Source of the DNA: Conus ventricosus
Lineage: Eukaryota > Mollusca > Gastropoda > Neogastropoda > Conidae
Direction: 5' to 3'
Length of the DNA stretch: 64,000 nucleotides
NCBI GenBank assembly: GCA_018398815.1
Contig: CM031604.1
Coordinates: 57,824,654 to 57,888,653 of the forward strand
A program made the position numbers and the translations under genes. The first letter of the stretch is position 1; each line of letters opens with the position of its first letter. Below, piece after piece: positions 25,313-38,510 of the stretch. The notes below the pieces were generated by a model. That model saw nothing but the letters and a program-made list of their open reading frames with translations, searched no databases and was not told the origin of the DNA.

Positions 25313-26721
25313 GTGTGGGTGGGGTGGGGGGGGGGGTCGTGGTCCAGTGAAGTGGCACAGCAAGGGAACCATCTGTGCGGAGCGGAACAACGCCCTACAA
25401 CCACACCCTGGCCCAAGCCTCAGCTCCCTCATCCACTGTCGTCCTATCTACCGAGAAACAGCCCCGCTTCATCAAGCTTTCGCTTCCTTCTGTTGTGGTT
25501 GTACATCTGATCGGGGCCCCTCATCAAGCCCTCGTTTCCTACTATTACCATGCCGCCAAAGCAGAGCGTCCACAGGCGGATCTTAATCTACGTCTCGCCC
25601 TGGCCCGATTGTTACACCATCGCGGGCTTTTCATCTCAATGCGCATCACTTTTGCGCTACGCTGATCTCAACGGCTGACTGACTGAAATCTGAAGAACCC
25701 TGCGGTCTCTTCGAGAAGAGAAAGACTCGGAGCGTCAGCAAGAGGGACAAGGTTAGAGATGGATTTTAGAGGGTTAAACTTGAGTCCCTTAAGTAAAAAG
25801 CACCTTTCCATGGATGCCGGGAAATCTGTCGATGAAATTCTGATCCAGTATAAACGAAAAGGTAGAAAAGTCCAGTCTCCACTCTTTCCGTAAAATACTG
25901 AATGCAAGTAGAATTACATCCAGTGTCAAAATAGATGTGGTCAAGAAAATTTCTGATCTTCGACTGAGAGGAATCTGCCCACATCTAGAACTCTGAAAAT
26001 GCTAGTTCTGGACACGTCCTACCAGCCCAGCCCACCTCCTCCCTCCCTCGCACTCTTCCATAAAATACGACGCAATAATATGAAAAACAAAAACCTTTAT
26101 ACAGGCTATGCTGTACCATCAAAAGTAACGGCGACGCCGACAACAGGATGAAACTGCTGAATCTGTTCATTTTGACAACTTCGAAGATGACAAGGAATAA
26201 TAATCGTGACGAAAGAAGCGGCAAGACAATAGTGGTGTTGTTACATTTTTCTTCTTCCAATGTACTGTTTTCTTGGCAAATCGAACCTGGCAGAGCATGA
26301 TCGGTTTTTCTCTCTTGTGTGTGTGGTGTGTGTGTGTGTGTGTGGGAAATTGTGGGGAGGGGCGCGTCACTCTCCATGTGCGACAAGTATTTACTGGTTG
26401 CTTGGCTACCTACCAGTAGTAGTAAACATCTGACCTGGCCAGCGTGAGAATGCTCATGCAGCTCAGAGAATGAGAGAGAGAGAAAGAGTGGGTATATGAT
26501 AGACAGAGAGGATCGGGATGGAGAGAATTAAGGTCCCAGAAAACGGTCCGCCGCCAGTGGTCGGCATGAGGATGTGGCAGCCAGCCGACAGCCGCGGTCA
26601 ACTCGACAGCGAAGCGGCCGCTGAAGAGGAGGAAAAATGTCCTCAACCATCGGAAGAGAGACGCGCCAGCCGTTCTGTCGCCAGAGTTAAGTGCTGCGCC
26701 TGCTGGGAGAGGGGCGGAGGG

Positions 26722-26722
<1 letters not shown>

Positions 26723-26759
<37 letters not shown>
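26723..26759 (+). repeat. poly-G tract, 37 G
   Basis: Thirty-seven consecutive G residues in the GATA intron, with G-quadruplex potential on this strand. Confidence 0.95.
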
Positions 26760-26761
<2 letters not shown>

Positions 26762-28321
26762 CAGAAGAGGAGGGGGTGGGTTAGGGAATAGGAGGGGAGA
26801 GGGGCAGGAGGCTACGGTCCATGTCGCTGCACTCTTGTCCGTGTCCGTTGGCGTCTTTTTCTCCCATGTGCCAGTCTTCGGAACTTTGAAGAGTGTAACA
26901 GACTTTCGTTTTGGGTTTTCCGTAGTAGTTCATCTTCTGTAGGGTCTTAGCATTGTACTGTACCGTTTCCTTTCTGAGGTTGGTTGGTTTTCCAAGATCT
27001 TGTCGGGTCCATAGCCCTCAGATGAAAAGCAGTGGCTGTCTTTATTTGCTGCGCATTTCATGGACTGGGACTCGGGAGTTTGTTTCCCCTCCGTCTTCTG
27101 ATATCACCTTTCAAAAACACTGTACCTAAAGTTGTAGGTGTATGACTTTGTACAGCCTTTTCTCTCCGTTGCCTTCTTCCCCCCTCTCCACCCTTGCACC
27201 TTTCCTATGCTTAGCATAACAGCTGATAAACCTTGTCCACAAAATCGCATGTCCACAAAATCGCACCTCTTCCTCCTTCGGGCAGGCGTTTAAAAACAGG
27301 TTCTGGTCGGTAATGATCGACCCATCGGCACGCACAGCGTTGACCACTTTGGCCAATATCTTCTCTGTCGGACGGTTACGAACATATCTCACAAAGCTCC
27401 AAACAGATGGAGGGGGTTGGGGTGGGGGTAAACACCACCGCTCTGTAAACCGTTTCACCCACAAAAATTGGCGTCACCGATTTTTCGGATCCTACTTCCT
27501 CTCCACCGTCCGCTACGAAGTGCATTTTAGAATTTTTATTTACATTTATTTTTCTTTTATAATTTTTTTTTCATCTTTTTTTTTTCCCCCTCATCTTTTA
27601 CTTCTTTTCGTTTCCTTTTTTTTTGAAAACGAACTATCTCGCCCTCAAATCGCCGCGCGCCCAGGCAGAGAGGAATCCCTTTTAATTACGATTCTAAATG
27701 AAACAAAATTCCCGGGGTCCCCGGGGTCAGAACAATACTGAGGCCGGGCGGGGAGAGCAAGTCCAGAGCCGGTGAGGGGAGGGGAAAGCTCTATTAGCCT
27801 ATCGGAGGGCCATCTCTGACGATGTGACAGCACAGCCTCACGTCGCATTAACTGCCCGCCCAAGCAGCGTTCGTCCATTTGGACAGAAAGCTAACCAGAA
27901 AACGAGGGCCGACCGCCAGTCCCCGGCTACAGCAGAAAGCCCACTTTCATCACCAAACCTTCACCCCCAACCATCCCAACGGCTTGCCCAAACTTGTGGA
28001 ACATTTCTGTGTTGTGGCGGGAGGAGATCGAGAAGAAGGGGGAGGGGGACTGGGGGCACAATAAGCGGGAGATGGAGGTAGAGTGCGAGGAGGTTCCACT
28101 CGCCTTCGCTTCACAACCTCCCTCCCTCCCCTCTCAACCCCCCCCCCCTCCTCCCCTACCCTCAAGCACACAACCTTCTGCCCCGCTTCCCTTAAATCTG
28201 TGTATGATATTTCCTCTTTTTAAACTTCCATCCCAAATTAAGCCCCTTACTTTCGCGTCAATTACTTGGATAGTTTCAGTATGCACGCCCGTGCATCGAG
28301 CGAGTCTTCTGCTTGCACCGA

Positions 28322-28421
28322 CCTGCAGATCTGCAGGCCACAAGTGTAGTGTAGTGCAGTGCAGTGCAGTGCAGTGCTCTGTACTGTACTATACTTCACT
28401 GTACTGCACTGCACTGTACTT
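28322..28421. repeat. perfect 16-bp palindrome and GCAGT/ACTGC inverted repeat
   Basis: CCTGCAGATCTGCAGG (28,322-28,337) is a perfect palindrome. It is followed by (GCAGT)n-type repeats (about 28,347-28,378) and then their inverse (ACTGT/ACTGC repeats, 28,381-28,421), giving an imperfect long hairpin. Confidence 0.7.
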
Positions 28422-29182
28422 AAGGTAGGGTAGAGTAGTGGTAGAGCAGTGCCGTGTCGTGTTGTGTAATCTGGCGTCGTGTGAATGTTTTAAGGTGTAT
28501 TAAGGTACAGTGTCGCGCCCCTCCGGCCACCCCCCCCCCCCCCCAAAAAAAAAAAAAATCAACGAGCGAACCAACCGTTAAGCTGGAAAAAAAGCCCAGC
28601 GCCCCCCCCCCCCCCCCCCCCCCCTCCAAAAAAAAGTTCCGCGGCAAGATCTCGCGAGTTGCCTCTATCTTGCACTAACTATGGCGTCATTTCCGGCCCG
28701 AGGTCAGCGAGTTTGATGCCTCCCGCCACACTCCCGCCGCCATCACAGCCTCGCTTTGCTTAACAAGGGCGACAAGCCTGCGTCACTTCCTATCAAACGG
28801 ACATGCGCACACCAGTCCCGGGTGCCTGTCAAAAAAGGAAAAGGACTCGGACGGTAGGAGAAGAGCGGGCGCAGCACTTGTGGGTGCGGACGGAAGGGGC
28901 TGAGCAAGTGTGGTGCCAGATTAGCCGAGGGTACCTCCTCCCCCGCCCACCCCTCTCCGCCATTCTCCTTTCCTCGTCTCCTCCTCGCCTCCATCTCTCA
29001 CGCCCAGCCTTGCAAGGAAATTGTACAAGAGAGCTGACAAGTGATTTCTGTGTCAGGGCGGCAGGAGACAAGATGTAAGAGATTTTTTTTTTTAATGAAA
29101 GAAAAAAAGGTCCCACAACTGCTGCGTTTAGTAATCACTTTTTGATATATGCGAGGAATGGGGAAAAAGATAGCGTTCGGGT

Positions 29183-29217
<35 letters not shown>

Positions 29218-29289
29218 GGAAAGAAGGAATCCGATAGATGAGATCAGGTGGTAGAGGGGAGAGAGCCCCCCCCCCCCCCCCCCCCCCTC

Positions 29290-29330
<41 letters not shown>

Positions 29331-29904
29331 CCAGCAATGTTTCGTGTAGAGAAGCATCTGTTCCTACCTTTCACCACTTGAAAGTAGTTTTGATTAGAGG
29401 CATGACGATAACGCCATGATCGTCGGGCGAGACACAAAAGGCTTATCAGTCAGATAGAAGGCGAGAAATACCTCGTCGCTTATTTTTTTTTTACCCCTCT
29501 CTGCCCCCTCTCCCTTTTGGCTGCTGAAAAGCCTGGCTGTTCTTGGCGTTAGCGTCTTACTCTTGCGTTTCTTTTCTTTCTTTTATGCAATTTTCAACAC
29601 CCTGTCTGCCTTGTTTTTCAGGCCAACGATTCTCCTTTCCCTCCCCCCCCCCTTACCCGCCCCTCGTGTAGGAATACCAGGCACGCATGCCAATATTCTC
29701 TCATCGTTTACAAAGAAACATACGTGGCAAGTAGTCCACACCCGTCTTCTGCTAAAAATAGGTATCTTCATCAATATCCTTAAAACCCAACACACACACA
29801 CACACAGGTACATACGCACACACGCACACACACACGGGTACATACGCACACCCGTACACATACATCGAGGCTTATGAAGACACGAAAGGAAAACAAAGGT
29901 CTCT

Positions 29905-29935
29905 ACAGAACAAATAATTACCTTATTTGTTCTGT
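29905..29935. repeat. perfect 13-bp inverted repeat, 5-nt loop
   Basis: Arms ACAGAACAAATAA and TTATTTGTTCTGT with loop TTACC. No recognised function. The arms are too short for a microRNA precursor. Confidence 0.8.
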
Positions 29936-30468
29936 CTTATGGTGTGCATACAAGTTTCACACCAACTGTCATTGAATCATTTATTGTTTACTATTTTTTT
30001 CTTATTTTCCTCTGGTCAAATATCACGCTCAAATATCTAAGGTACACAATATGGCCATTCCTTTCCAAAACAGAAACAGTTTCAAGCGCATTTGTAGAAT
30101 TCGACATTGATCTTGGTCACATTCAGACTGGACAGTTAACGTCAATGACAGCGTCTACAACTCGGCCACTGATCTCGATCATAATTATTACACAGACAAT
30201 CGTCTCTTCTCCCGCTGGAATCTTTGTTTTGAATCGAAGCTGAAATTTCTCTCACACTCCGCCCAATCCCAGCTTCGCTCCCCTCATCACTAGAACATCC
30301 ATACAGCTCTCACGCCGATCTGGGCCATAGTGCAAGTATTATTCTCCTGCACCGAGGTCAAGATTTCCCTCCCGCCATTGCCCACACTCGCCACCTCCCC
30401 TCCTCACCACTTTTTCCCCCCTTTAATATCTCAAGGGTGAGATTCTATCCCGTTCCGTGTCTTTTCTG

Positions 30469-30491
30469 CCCCTCACTCGGGGAGTGAGGGG
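30469..30491. repeat. perfect 10-bp inverted repeat, 3-nt loop
   Basis: Arms CCCCTCACTC and GAGTGAGGGG around GGG. A stable GC-rich hairpin, with no T-run beyond it and no known role. Confidence 0.75.
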
Positions 30492-31109
30492 AGCAGCCAG
30501 TGGTAATTACCAAAGACTGACCTCGCAGGCCGCGCAAACCTGGAACTGTATAGGTTCCTCAACAAATTTAATGTACTAAGACCTTGTTTAAGGAGATTAT
30601 CTATAGACCAGCACAATCGTACCGATATGAGAATTCAGAATTCTTAGTACTGCTTCTCTTTTTGTTTCATATGCAAATCAAGATACATGGAATGTCGATT
30701 CCAAGCCGACGGGTGGAAATAAAAGGAATGGGACTATTTCGGGTAGAACAGCTGGTGCGGAGACAGGGAGGGTGACAGGTGAGCGCGAAGGCCGCTGATG
30801 GGCACCTCGTCTTTCCAGATTGTGATAATTACGGTACAATCCGTTACGAACAAGTGACATGATGTTGATGATGTGGCATCATTTGATCATCAATTTAACG
30901 TAATCAATAGTTCAATGTACGCTATGTCTCAAACGCTTTGTTTATAGTCTACATACCTAATAACCGTGGCGTGTGGCCTGCACTGCCCCCCGACGCACAG
31001 ACGTAGGCATGTGCGAACCAGATCCGGAACCGACTGTAGGGGTTGTGGGTGTCTCTCTCTCTCTGGCCAGCCTGGCGTAACTTGGACCCTATGGACGACT
31101 ATGGCTGAT

Positions 31110-31114
31110 TGAAA

Positions 31115-31152
<38 letters not shown>

Positions 31153-31432
31153 GACGGGGAGGCAAATAGAGGGAGAGCAGGTGAGGATGGAGGGTATTGG
31201 AGAGACGAGAGGTAAAGAGGGAAGGACGGGGAAAGAAGAGTGGGTCGCGGGGAGCAGAGAACGTGAACTGGATAGCCCACTTTTCGAGATGGCACGGTAC
31301 CCACTTGACCAAGTCACCAGCGACATTCCACACACACCCCATTACCTCAAAGGCTAATCCTGATCCTGGCGTATAGAAGTCGAAAGCAGTTCTTACCTCG
31401 AAGTTAGTGGCAGCCCGTCATCCTCCCACCCC

Positions 31433-31471
<39 letters not shown>

Positions 31472-31604
31472 CCCCCCCCCCCTGTCTGTCTCTGTCTCTC
31501 CCTCACCCAATCCTCTCCCTCATCCTCTCTGTCTCTTTAACACTAATCATTTCTTTTATTTGCTTTGCCATCACATTAATTTTCATCGCATTTGCAGCTT
31601 AAGT

Positions 31605-31640
<36 letters not shown>
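31110..31640 (+). repeat. (CT)n, poly-C and (GT)n microsatellites
   Basis: (CT)n at about 31,121-31,150 and 31,436-31,468, a C-run just after, and (GT)n at 31,603-31,642. All neighbouring long frames are translations of these. Confidence 0.9.
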
Positions 31641-31643
<3 letters not shown>

Positions 31644-31948
31644 TGTGGCGCGTTGTGTGTGTGTGAAAGAGTGAGGGGCTAGCAGATATGTGTGTGAAGA
31701 GAGAGAGAGATGACAGAATAGTGTGAGAGAGAGAGAGAGAGAGAAAATACACGCACACACACGCTTCACCTCTCCCTTCCGCCACATTCCTATTTTGTCG
31801 TCACTGTGACCCCACTTTCTCCGTTCCCTGTCTCCTGTCCTCCTCCTTCCCTCCTCCACACACACCAAACTGGTACAGAGACCGATCGATACCAGAAGTC
31901 AACTTTGCGGGAAGCAAGAAGAGTTAATGGACGATTTTGTTTTTCTCT

Positions 31949-31949
31949 C

Positions 31950-31999
<50 letters not shown>

Positions 32000-32502
32000 A
32001 AGAGAGTAAGTGTGTTGTGTGTGTGTGTGTGTGTGTGTGGCGCGCTGTGCGCGTGTGCGTGCGTGCATGCGTATGCATGCGTAATTGAGCGTGGGTGTGT
32101 GTGCATGTGTGCATACACACAAGATCTGTCTGTCTTGATACTGATGGCAGATATCAAAATTTGAACAGTTTCGGATTGCCCGTCTGCGGGACGGGACTGC
32201 AACAGAGAGCGACACAGAGAGAGACAGAGAGAGACAGAGAGAGAGACAGACAGAGAGAGACAGAGAGAGAGACACAGAGAGAGACAGACAGAGACAGACA
32301 GAGACAGACAGAGAGAGACAGCAGACAGAGACACAGAGAGAGACACAGACAGAGACAGACAGACAGACAGAGACAGACAGAGTGCGTGTGTGTGTGTGTT
32401 GTGTGTATGAGTGTGTGTATATGAGAGTTCATTGAGTCGTCTCATTTTTCCCTCTACTGCTGCATTAAACACGCACACACACACACACACACACAACACA
32501 GA

Positions 32503-32569
<67 letters not shown>
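31949..32569 (+). repeat. dense compound microsatellite block
   Basis: (CT)n (to 31,997), (GT)n (32,015-32,040), a long GACA/GAGACAGA tract (32,210-32,382), (CA)n with small interruptions (32,471-32,531) and (GA)n (32,538-32,568). More than half of this 620-bp block is short tandem repeat. Confidence 0.93.
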
Positions 32570-32570
<1 letters not shown>

Positions 32571-32717
32571 GGCCGACAGACAGAACCAGACCAGTGCTAC
32601 CAGAGCCAACAAGCGTAACTTACTTATGAATATTTGATCGTGGATATACCGTTTGGTTTGCGGTGGAGAAACAAAAACTACAGAAACCTATTCTCCCTAT
32701 AGCTGACTTCATAAACG

Positions 32718-32755
32718 TGTGTGTGTGTGTGTGTGTGTGTGCGTGTGTGTGCGTG
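32718..32755 (+). repeat. (GT)n microsatellite
   Basis: About 18 GT units with two GC interruptions. Confidence 0.9.
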
Positions 32756-34598
32756 GTTTCGCGCGCGCCCGGATACGCACGTGTTGCGGACAGAGTGAGT
32801 GTGTTTTACTTGGTGCTGATTCGAGAGAGAGTCTAATTTGCCTAACGGTTTAAAGTTACACCCGTTTTCTGTTTGAACTTTTCCCCTGCTGTATCGATCA
32901 GCGATCCTGCCGCATTGTAACGCTTGTGTGTTTTACTGCACGTGTGCTGGCTAGTCCCAAGCTTCCTTCCCTTCCCCCCACTTTACTCCACCCCTGTCCC
33001 GTCACCCTTTCCGCACACCGTCCCCCCTCCCCCCCCCCCCCCCCCCTTTGCCTCCCACACACACAACCTTCTTATCTCCACACATATCCTAATCTCGGCT
33101 AACCTAATGACCCCTACCCCCGTGCCTCCTCTCCGTCCACCCTTCCATTCCCCCCATCCTTAACCCCATCCTCCCCCTGTTCTGATTTGTTGTTGACTTC
33201 CTTTAATGTTCTCTTGGCAGGTTTGTTTTTATTTCAAGAATGAAACGAAGATGTGGTATGACTGTTCGAGAAGGCCTTTTCTTTAATTGAAAGTAGAAGA
33301 CTTGTGGGTTTTTTTTAATTATGAAAAGGTCATTAAGGTCTCCTTTAATTCGAGTTCATTGCTCTAAAATTGGTATTGCTCTTGTATTGCAGTAGAGCGT
33401 AATGGTATAGTATCATACTAATTTGATTTGTGTAGTGAATTGTGCGGTCTCTATTGGATCAAATCGTATTGCAAGATCAATATTTTGTTACGCATCGTTA
33501 TACACGGTGCTGTACCGCATTGTGTGGGATCGTCCACGATCGTTATTTCATTGCATCGTCTTGTGTCGTACAGTGTTCTAATTCAGCAACTCATTTCTCT
33601 GACTCTTCTGCATCTCAACATCTCTATGATCAACTGAGTCCATCCTTTGCTCTGCTTTGCTTAAACACAATTGTAATCATCTCCTGCTGACACGGCGGTA
33701 CGCTTCAATGACATGTGTGCCTTCGACTGAACAGTGCTATTCTGAACCATATCTTTCTTAACGGCCAAAAAGTGCTGTATTCTATGGTGTCTAGATGTTC
33801 CGTTTAACAGTCACTGAATCGTATTCAAAAGTTTCTTAACGGTACTGAATTTTTCTCCATCGTGTCTATGAATTCGGCTGAACATTTCTAGTTTTTTTTT
33901 TTTAAATTTCAGCCTTGCTGGTGACTGCTTGGTTTTATTCCTGACATACAGCACCAAGGAACAATGACTCTGGCAGTGCCATCGAAACTTTTCCTTTTTG
34001 GTTGCAAATTTATGAGCTCTAAAGTCACCACTTCACGGAACTCACGATGTAATTTCCACTGCAGTGAAAGCAAACATTTAGAAGAGAAAAAACATTGTTT
34101 TTACCCCCGGCTATAATTTTTGGAGGAATACTTTTTAAGACGGCAAAAGAATGATAAAACAAAAGCTGACACGAACTTTACAGGCCTGAATTCTCTACAC
34201 AGCGACGCATACAGCGTTGTCTCGAATCCCACATTTATAACCCCAACCAGCCCACGAGACACAGAGTGGGGGAAAAGAAGGGGAAGGGCGAAAGCAGAGG
34301 GAGGGGAAAAAAAAAGAAAGAACGAAAGAAAGAAAAAGAAAAGCTCTCCACAAATACTCCGACAGTCGCACGAGAATGCCAAATGGGAACCGGAACAAAT
34401 CCTCGTAATAAGGCAGTTCCTGACTGACCCCCTATAACAAAAGTGGAAAGTCTGCTCGGCGCGTCAGTGTCGAGACCTGGCAAGGGCTTTTCAGTGGGCC
34501 CGTAAGTAACCCGCGAGAGTTGACCCCCCTTCTCTTTAAAGCGTCGCCTGTCGCCAAACTGAGAGAAGTACTGGCACAATACCATTCACACACACACC

Positions 34599-34604
<6 letters not shown>

Positions 34605-34660
<56 letters not shown>
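34605..34660 (+). repeat. (GA)n microsatellite
   Basis: About 28 GA units with one AT interruption, directly abutting a SINE-like tail at 34,663. The tract could derive from the tail of that element. Confidence 0.93.
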
Positions 34661-34661
<1 letters not shown>

Positions 34662-34662
34662 A

Positions 34663-34705
34663 TGCTGGTTATGGCCCAGCCGATCGCAAAGGGGCATATC
34701 AGGCC
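34663..34705 (-). repeat. SINE-like dispersed repeat tail, copy 4
   Basis: On the minus strand this reads GGCCTGATATGCCCCTTTGC, then GATCGGCTGGGCCATAACCA. It matches the GTGTGGCCCTTTGCGGTCGG core of copies 1-3 with several substitutions. Only the core is recognisable. Confidence 0.4.
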
Positions 34706-35164
34706 CGATACTCAGACGCAAAATAAACGCGCGCAAAAAAAGGAAGAAAGAAAAAAAAGTGTACAGCAGGAATCCCGGCGAATTCTGAATGTCCATTTCC
34801 GTTTACTTTGTCAGGAACAAGAACTCTTGATCCAACTCATTCCACTTATTATGGAGATATGACAGATCATGTACAATAGCAGTTACATAGAAATACAAAA
34901 AAAAAAAAAAAGGTAGTGGGTTTAAATCAACATTTATGTTTACATTTCATATAAGAACATTAATATTGCAGCGGACGAGAAAGCTAGTGATTTACGTGAT
35001 CATTCCAAAACCATTCAAGATCACTCATACCGAGTAGAGACAATCATAAGAAATTGTGTATTCAAAAACACATGTATTGCTCTTCACATTTTTTTTTTTG
35101 GCGTTTCTCTACACACACACACGTCTACGACACACAAGCACGCAGCACACAACACACTTCTTAG

Positions 35165-35606
35165 AGAGTGAGACACACTGACAGAGAGAGAGAGCGAGGG
35201 AGAGAGAGAGAGCGAGGGAGAGAGACTGGCAGGCAGGCAGGCAGGCAAACACAGACATTGAGACAGAGATGGCGAGGGACAAAATGGAAGAGACGGACAC
35301 ACAGACAGGCAAGGAAAGACGGAAAGTAAGACAAATACAGACGTTTTTTACTGTAACGCTCGCGTGCTCTCGCACACGCGCGCGCACAACACAACACACC
35401 ACACACAGCCAGGAAGAACAATTTTTTTCTATCATAACCTGTCTGTCACGCAACACCTTTTATCCATTCACCCACCCCTACACCAATTAATCCCGCAAGA
35501 TAAATGAGGAACTCAAGCGTGCGTCACCCCTAACAAAAACGTCCAGCAGTATAATACAGAACCGGGCTGCAGCTGCGAGACAGCCAGACCGCGAGAGAGA
35601 GAGATG

Positions 35607-35638
<32 letters not shown>

Positions 35639-35660
35639 GAGGAGAGAGAGAGAGAAGACA
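35165..35660 (+). repeat. (GA)n-rich and GGCA repeats
   Basis: Imperfect (GA)n with GCGAGGGA units at 35,165-35,225, five GGCA units (about 35,228-35,248), and (GA)n at 35,594-35,655. Confidence 0.85.
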
Positions 35661-36932
35661 GAGTCGTCAGAAGGGATGTTTTCTATTTGAAAAGTGGAAA
35701 GGATTCGACGACACACAAAACAAAACAATGGGACCGAGAAGCCATAAAACATGATGAACACATGTCAGGGCCCGCAACTGACAAAGACGATCATCGCAGC
35801 CATCAAAGGAAACTAGAGTGGTTAGCCTTTAGGAAACTGACATAGCGATAAGGTTATGAGAGAGAGACAACTGCGTGGGTTAATGTTGGCGGGAGTGTCG
35901 ATAGATCGTTAGCTGAAAGTAATGAAGTGACGGAGAGAGAGAGACAGGTGTTGGTGGTGGTGATTTGTTGCCTTTGTTTTAATTATGTTTCTGTTTGGTT
36001 GGTCGGCGGGTTGCGTGCAATGCACTACTGCAAGTATGTTTAATTTTTACTTTAAAAAAAATATATATATATATATATACTTCTTTCCGTGGAGAGAATG
36101 TCAGTCGACCTGCCCTATGCATGAATCGGCGAGTTGTGTGTTTGTAGTAAAGGTGTGTATGAAAGTAAAATTGTAGAGAGAGGAGGTTGTGGGTGGGGGG
36201 GGGGGGGGGGTGGTAAAGGGTGCTGGTATGGGAAGTGAAACTTGTCAGAGGAGAGGAGGTGGGTGTGTGGGCGGAGGACAGAAAAGAGCGTACGCGTCAA
36301 TGTACGAGTGCTAGTGGGATTACGAAAGGTAGTCAGTGAACACACACACACACACGTACGCACGCACGCACAGACGCATGCACGCGAACACAACCACACA
36401 GAGAATGAGAGAGAGACAGAGAGGGAAACAGACTGACAAGACAGGCAGACAGACGGACAAACAGGGAGCGAGATAGAGGCAGAACAAAACCCACAGGCCC
36501 ATGGCCTCCCCAAACACTGCCCTTCGCTCTCTCGCGCCGTTTTATCGCAAGGGCATCTGCCCCCTATCTCCCATATCTCCACCCCTATCTGCTCTATCTT
36601 GGACGTTTGTGGAGCGGCCCCCACGCGCAAGCCTCCCGCGCGAGCTGCGATGGCTATCTGGCCGATGAAATCCGCCCCTGGATTCCATGCCTCTGCAGGT
36701 CTAGAATAGTTCGAAAGACTGCTGGCTTTGTGTTATGCTTGGGGTGGGGGAGGGAGAGTGTTCTTTTCGGAGACCCCCCGGATGTTTCGGCCCCCCCCCC
36801 CCCCCCCTACCCTGCACACATCTTTCCCCGGTTTTTTCTTTTTTTTTCCCTACCTACCTCCCTACTACCTATCTACCTACATGTATATATAATTATTCAG
36901 CATTACACACACACACACACATATACATTATT

Positions 36933-36936
<4 letters not shown>

Positions 36937-36974
<38 letters not shown>

Positions 36975-37083
36975 AACTAATAAATTCTATATATTATATA
37001 TATATATATATACAATGAAACTAATAAATTCCAAGGATTATATTAATATAAAATTATATTAATATATAATATATATATATATA
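36937..37083. repeat. (AT)n tracts
   Basis: Three (AT)n tracts (36,937-36,969; 36,991-37,012; 37,068-37,084) are separated by near-duplicate sequence containing ACAATGAA-CTAATAAATTC. All are self-complementary. Confidence 0.9.
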
Positions 37084-37352
37084 TACACACAAACCTTGCT
37101 CTTATGTCTTAATTGAAGAATATATAACATCATCAATGAAATCTTAAATGAGGCTCAGAGACCGCCAAACATTAATGATGATAACCATGGAAGCAGAATT
37201 GCCTTTCTTCTTGAGTTTATTTTGTTTTCGTTTTTATACTTTCTGTTCACATGGTTCAGTTATTTCCCATTTATTTTGTACGCTAATGTTGACTCTTCCT
37301 TGGATTTCATACTCGTTAAATCTCAGTTTATACTATGTAGATTGTGTTGATT

Positions 37353-37527
37353 GGGTAGAATGGATTCAGGCAAAGTCCCACTGATCAATTGACGTGGGTA
37401 CAATTGGATTCAGGCAGAATCGCACCGATCAGTCTGAGGGTGGGTATAATGGATTCAGGCAGAATCCCACTGATCAGTCTGCGGGTGGGTGGTATGATTT
37501 CAAACCGAATCCCACAAACGAGTCTCG
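37353..37527 (+). repeat. 45-bp minisatellite, about 4 copies
   Basis: The unit contains GGATTCAGGCAGAATCCCAC and TGATCAGTCTG(A/C)GGGTGGGT. Copies start near 37,362, 37,406, 37,451 and a diverged one near 37,496. Unit lengths are 44-45 bp. One plus-strand frame (37,394-37,645) stays open across three copies and would give a repeated FRQNPTDQSxGG-like peptide. Confidence 0.85.
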
Positions 37528-38305
37528 GCGACCAGACGCAAGTCGATTCCAGGTAGCCGTGTTAAAGGTTTCAGTTCACACAGCAAGAAATCGACGGTTG
37601 GCATATGCTGTATCACAAAGGCTTAAAACAAATAAGTCAGTGTAATGACGGAAAAACGTTTTGCTTGCGCATGCTGCCCACCCTCTCCCAATACTTTCTT
37701 TTTGTTAAGCTCCTTATGTATAATGACTATACTAGGAAAGACAATTCTGACGGAAAGCCAGAAAAAGCGTTAAAAAAATCTTGTCACATGTCTTTCAGAG
37801 TCAAGCTGACCGCAAAGTCAAAATCCAAAAAGTTCAGAGACAAGAATTAAAAGCGAGTCGATAATCTGGGTGAAAAAGAAAAATTGGCTGTTTACCTTTT
37901 CAAAATATCTAGGACCACAGGTGTATTCTGTCGCAAGCTCTTTTGACGTGTTATTCGATTTCGCGAATAAAAGGTCGGAGATCAAAAACAAAAAAAAGGC
38001 GAAGTGTGAAAATAATTCAGTTTCTAGTTCAGCTTCTTTCCCTTTCAAATCTATTTAATGTCTTCCATACAAACAAGATAAATGTCTCAAATGACGAACG
38101 GTCCAAAAGGAAATCCTTTTGAATCGTGTTCTGCTACTGTCTTCCCTCCCTCTCCCTGTTGCACGAAATATAGTAACGTTATCTGATTGGTCAGCACAAA
38201 CCCTACGCATTTAGTTGCAAAAGGAGTTGACTGCAGGTATATCTTTCTTTTTTTTTTACGCACGAAAATGACCGGTGGGGAAATTTTGGAGAAAGGCTAA
38301 GAGTG

Positions 38306-38309
<4 letters not shown>

Positions 38310-38397
<88 letters not shown>

Positions 38398-38468
38398 AGC
38401 TATTGATCTCATGCATTATTAAACGACAATAACAACAACAACACACACACACGCGATAGGTAGGCAAC

Positions 38469-38510
<42 letters not shown>
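38310..38510 (+). repeat. compound (GA)n(GT)n plus (CA)n
   Basis: (GA)n at 38,310-38,345 passes directly into (GT)n at 38,346-38,394. A (CA)n tract follows at 38,472-38,509. The (GT) and (CA) tracts are complementary and 80 bp apart. Confidence 0.93.

Noticed and set aside
31952..32569. CRISPR-like array
   Set aside because: The regular pattern is GACA/GA/CA microsatellite with no spacers or constant-length repeats, in a eukaryotic genome.
36937..37083. (AT)n block as a replication origin or matrix attachment site
   Set aside because: Nothing beyond AT content supports such a role.
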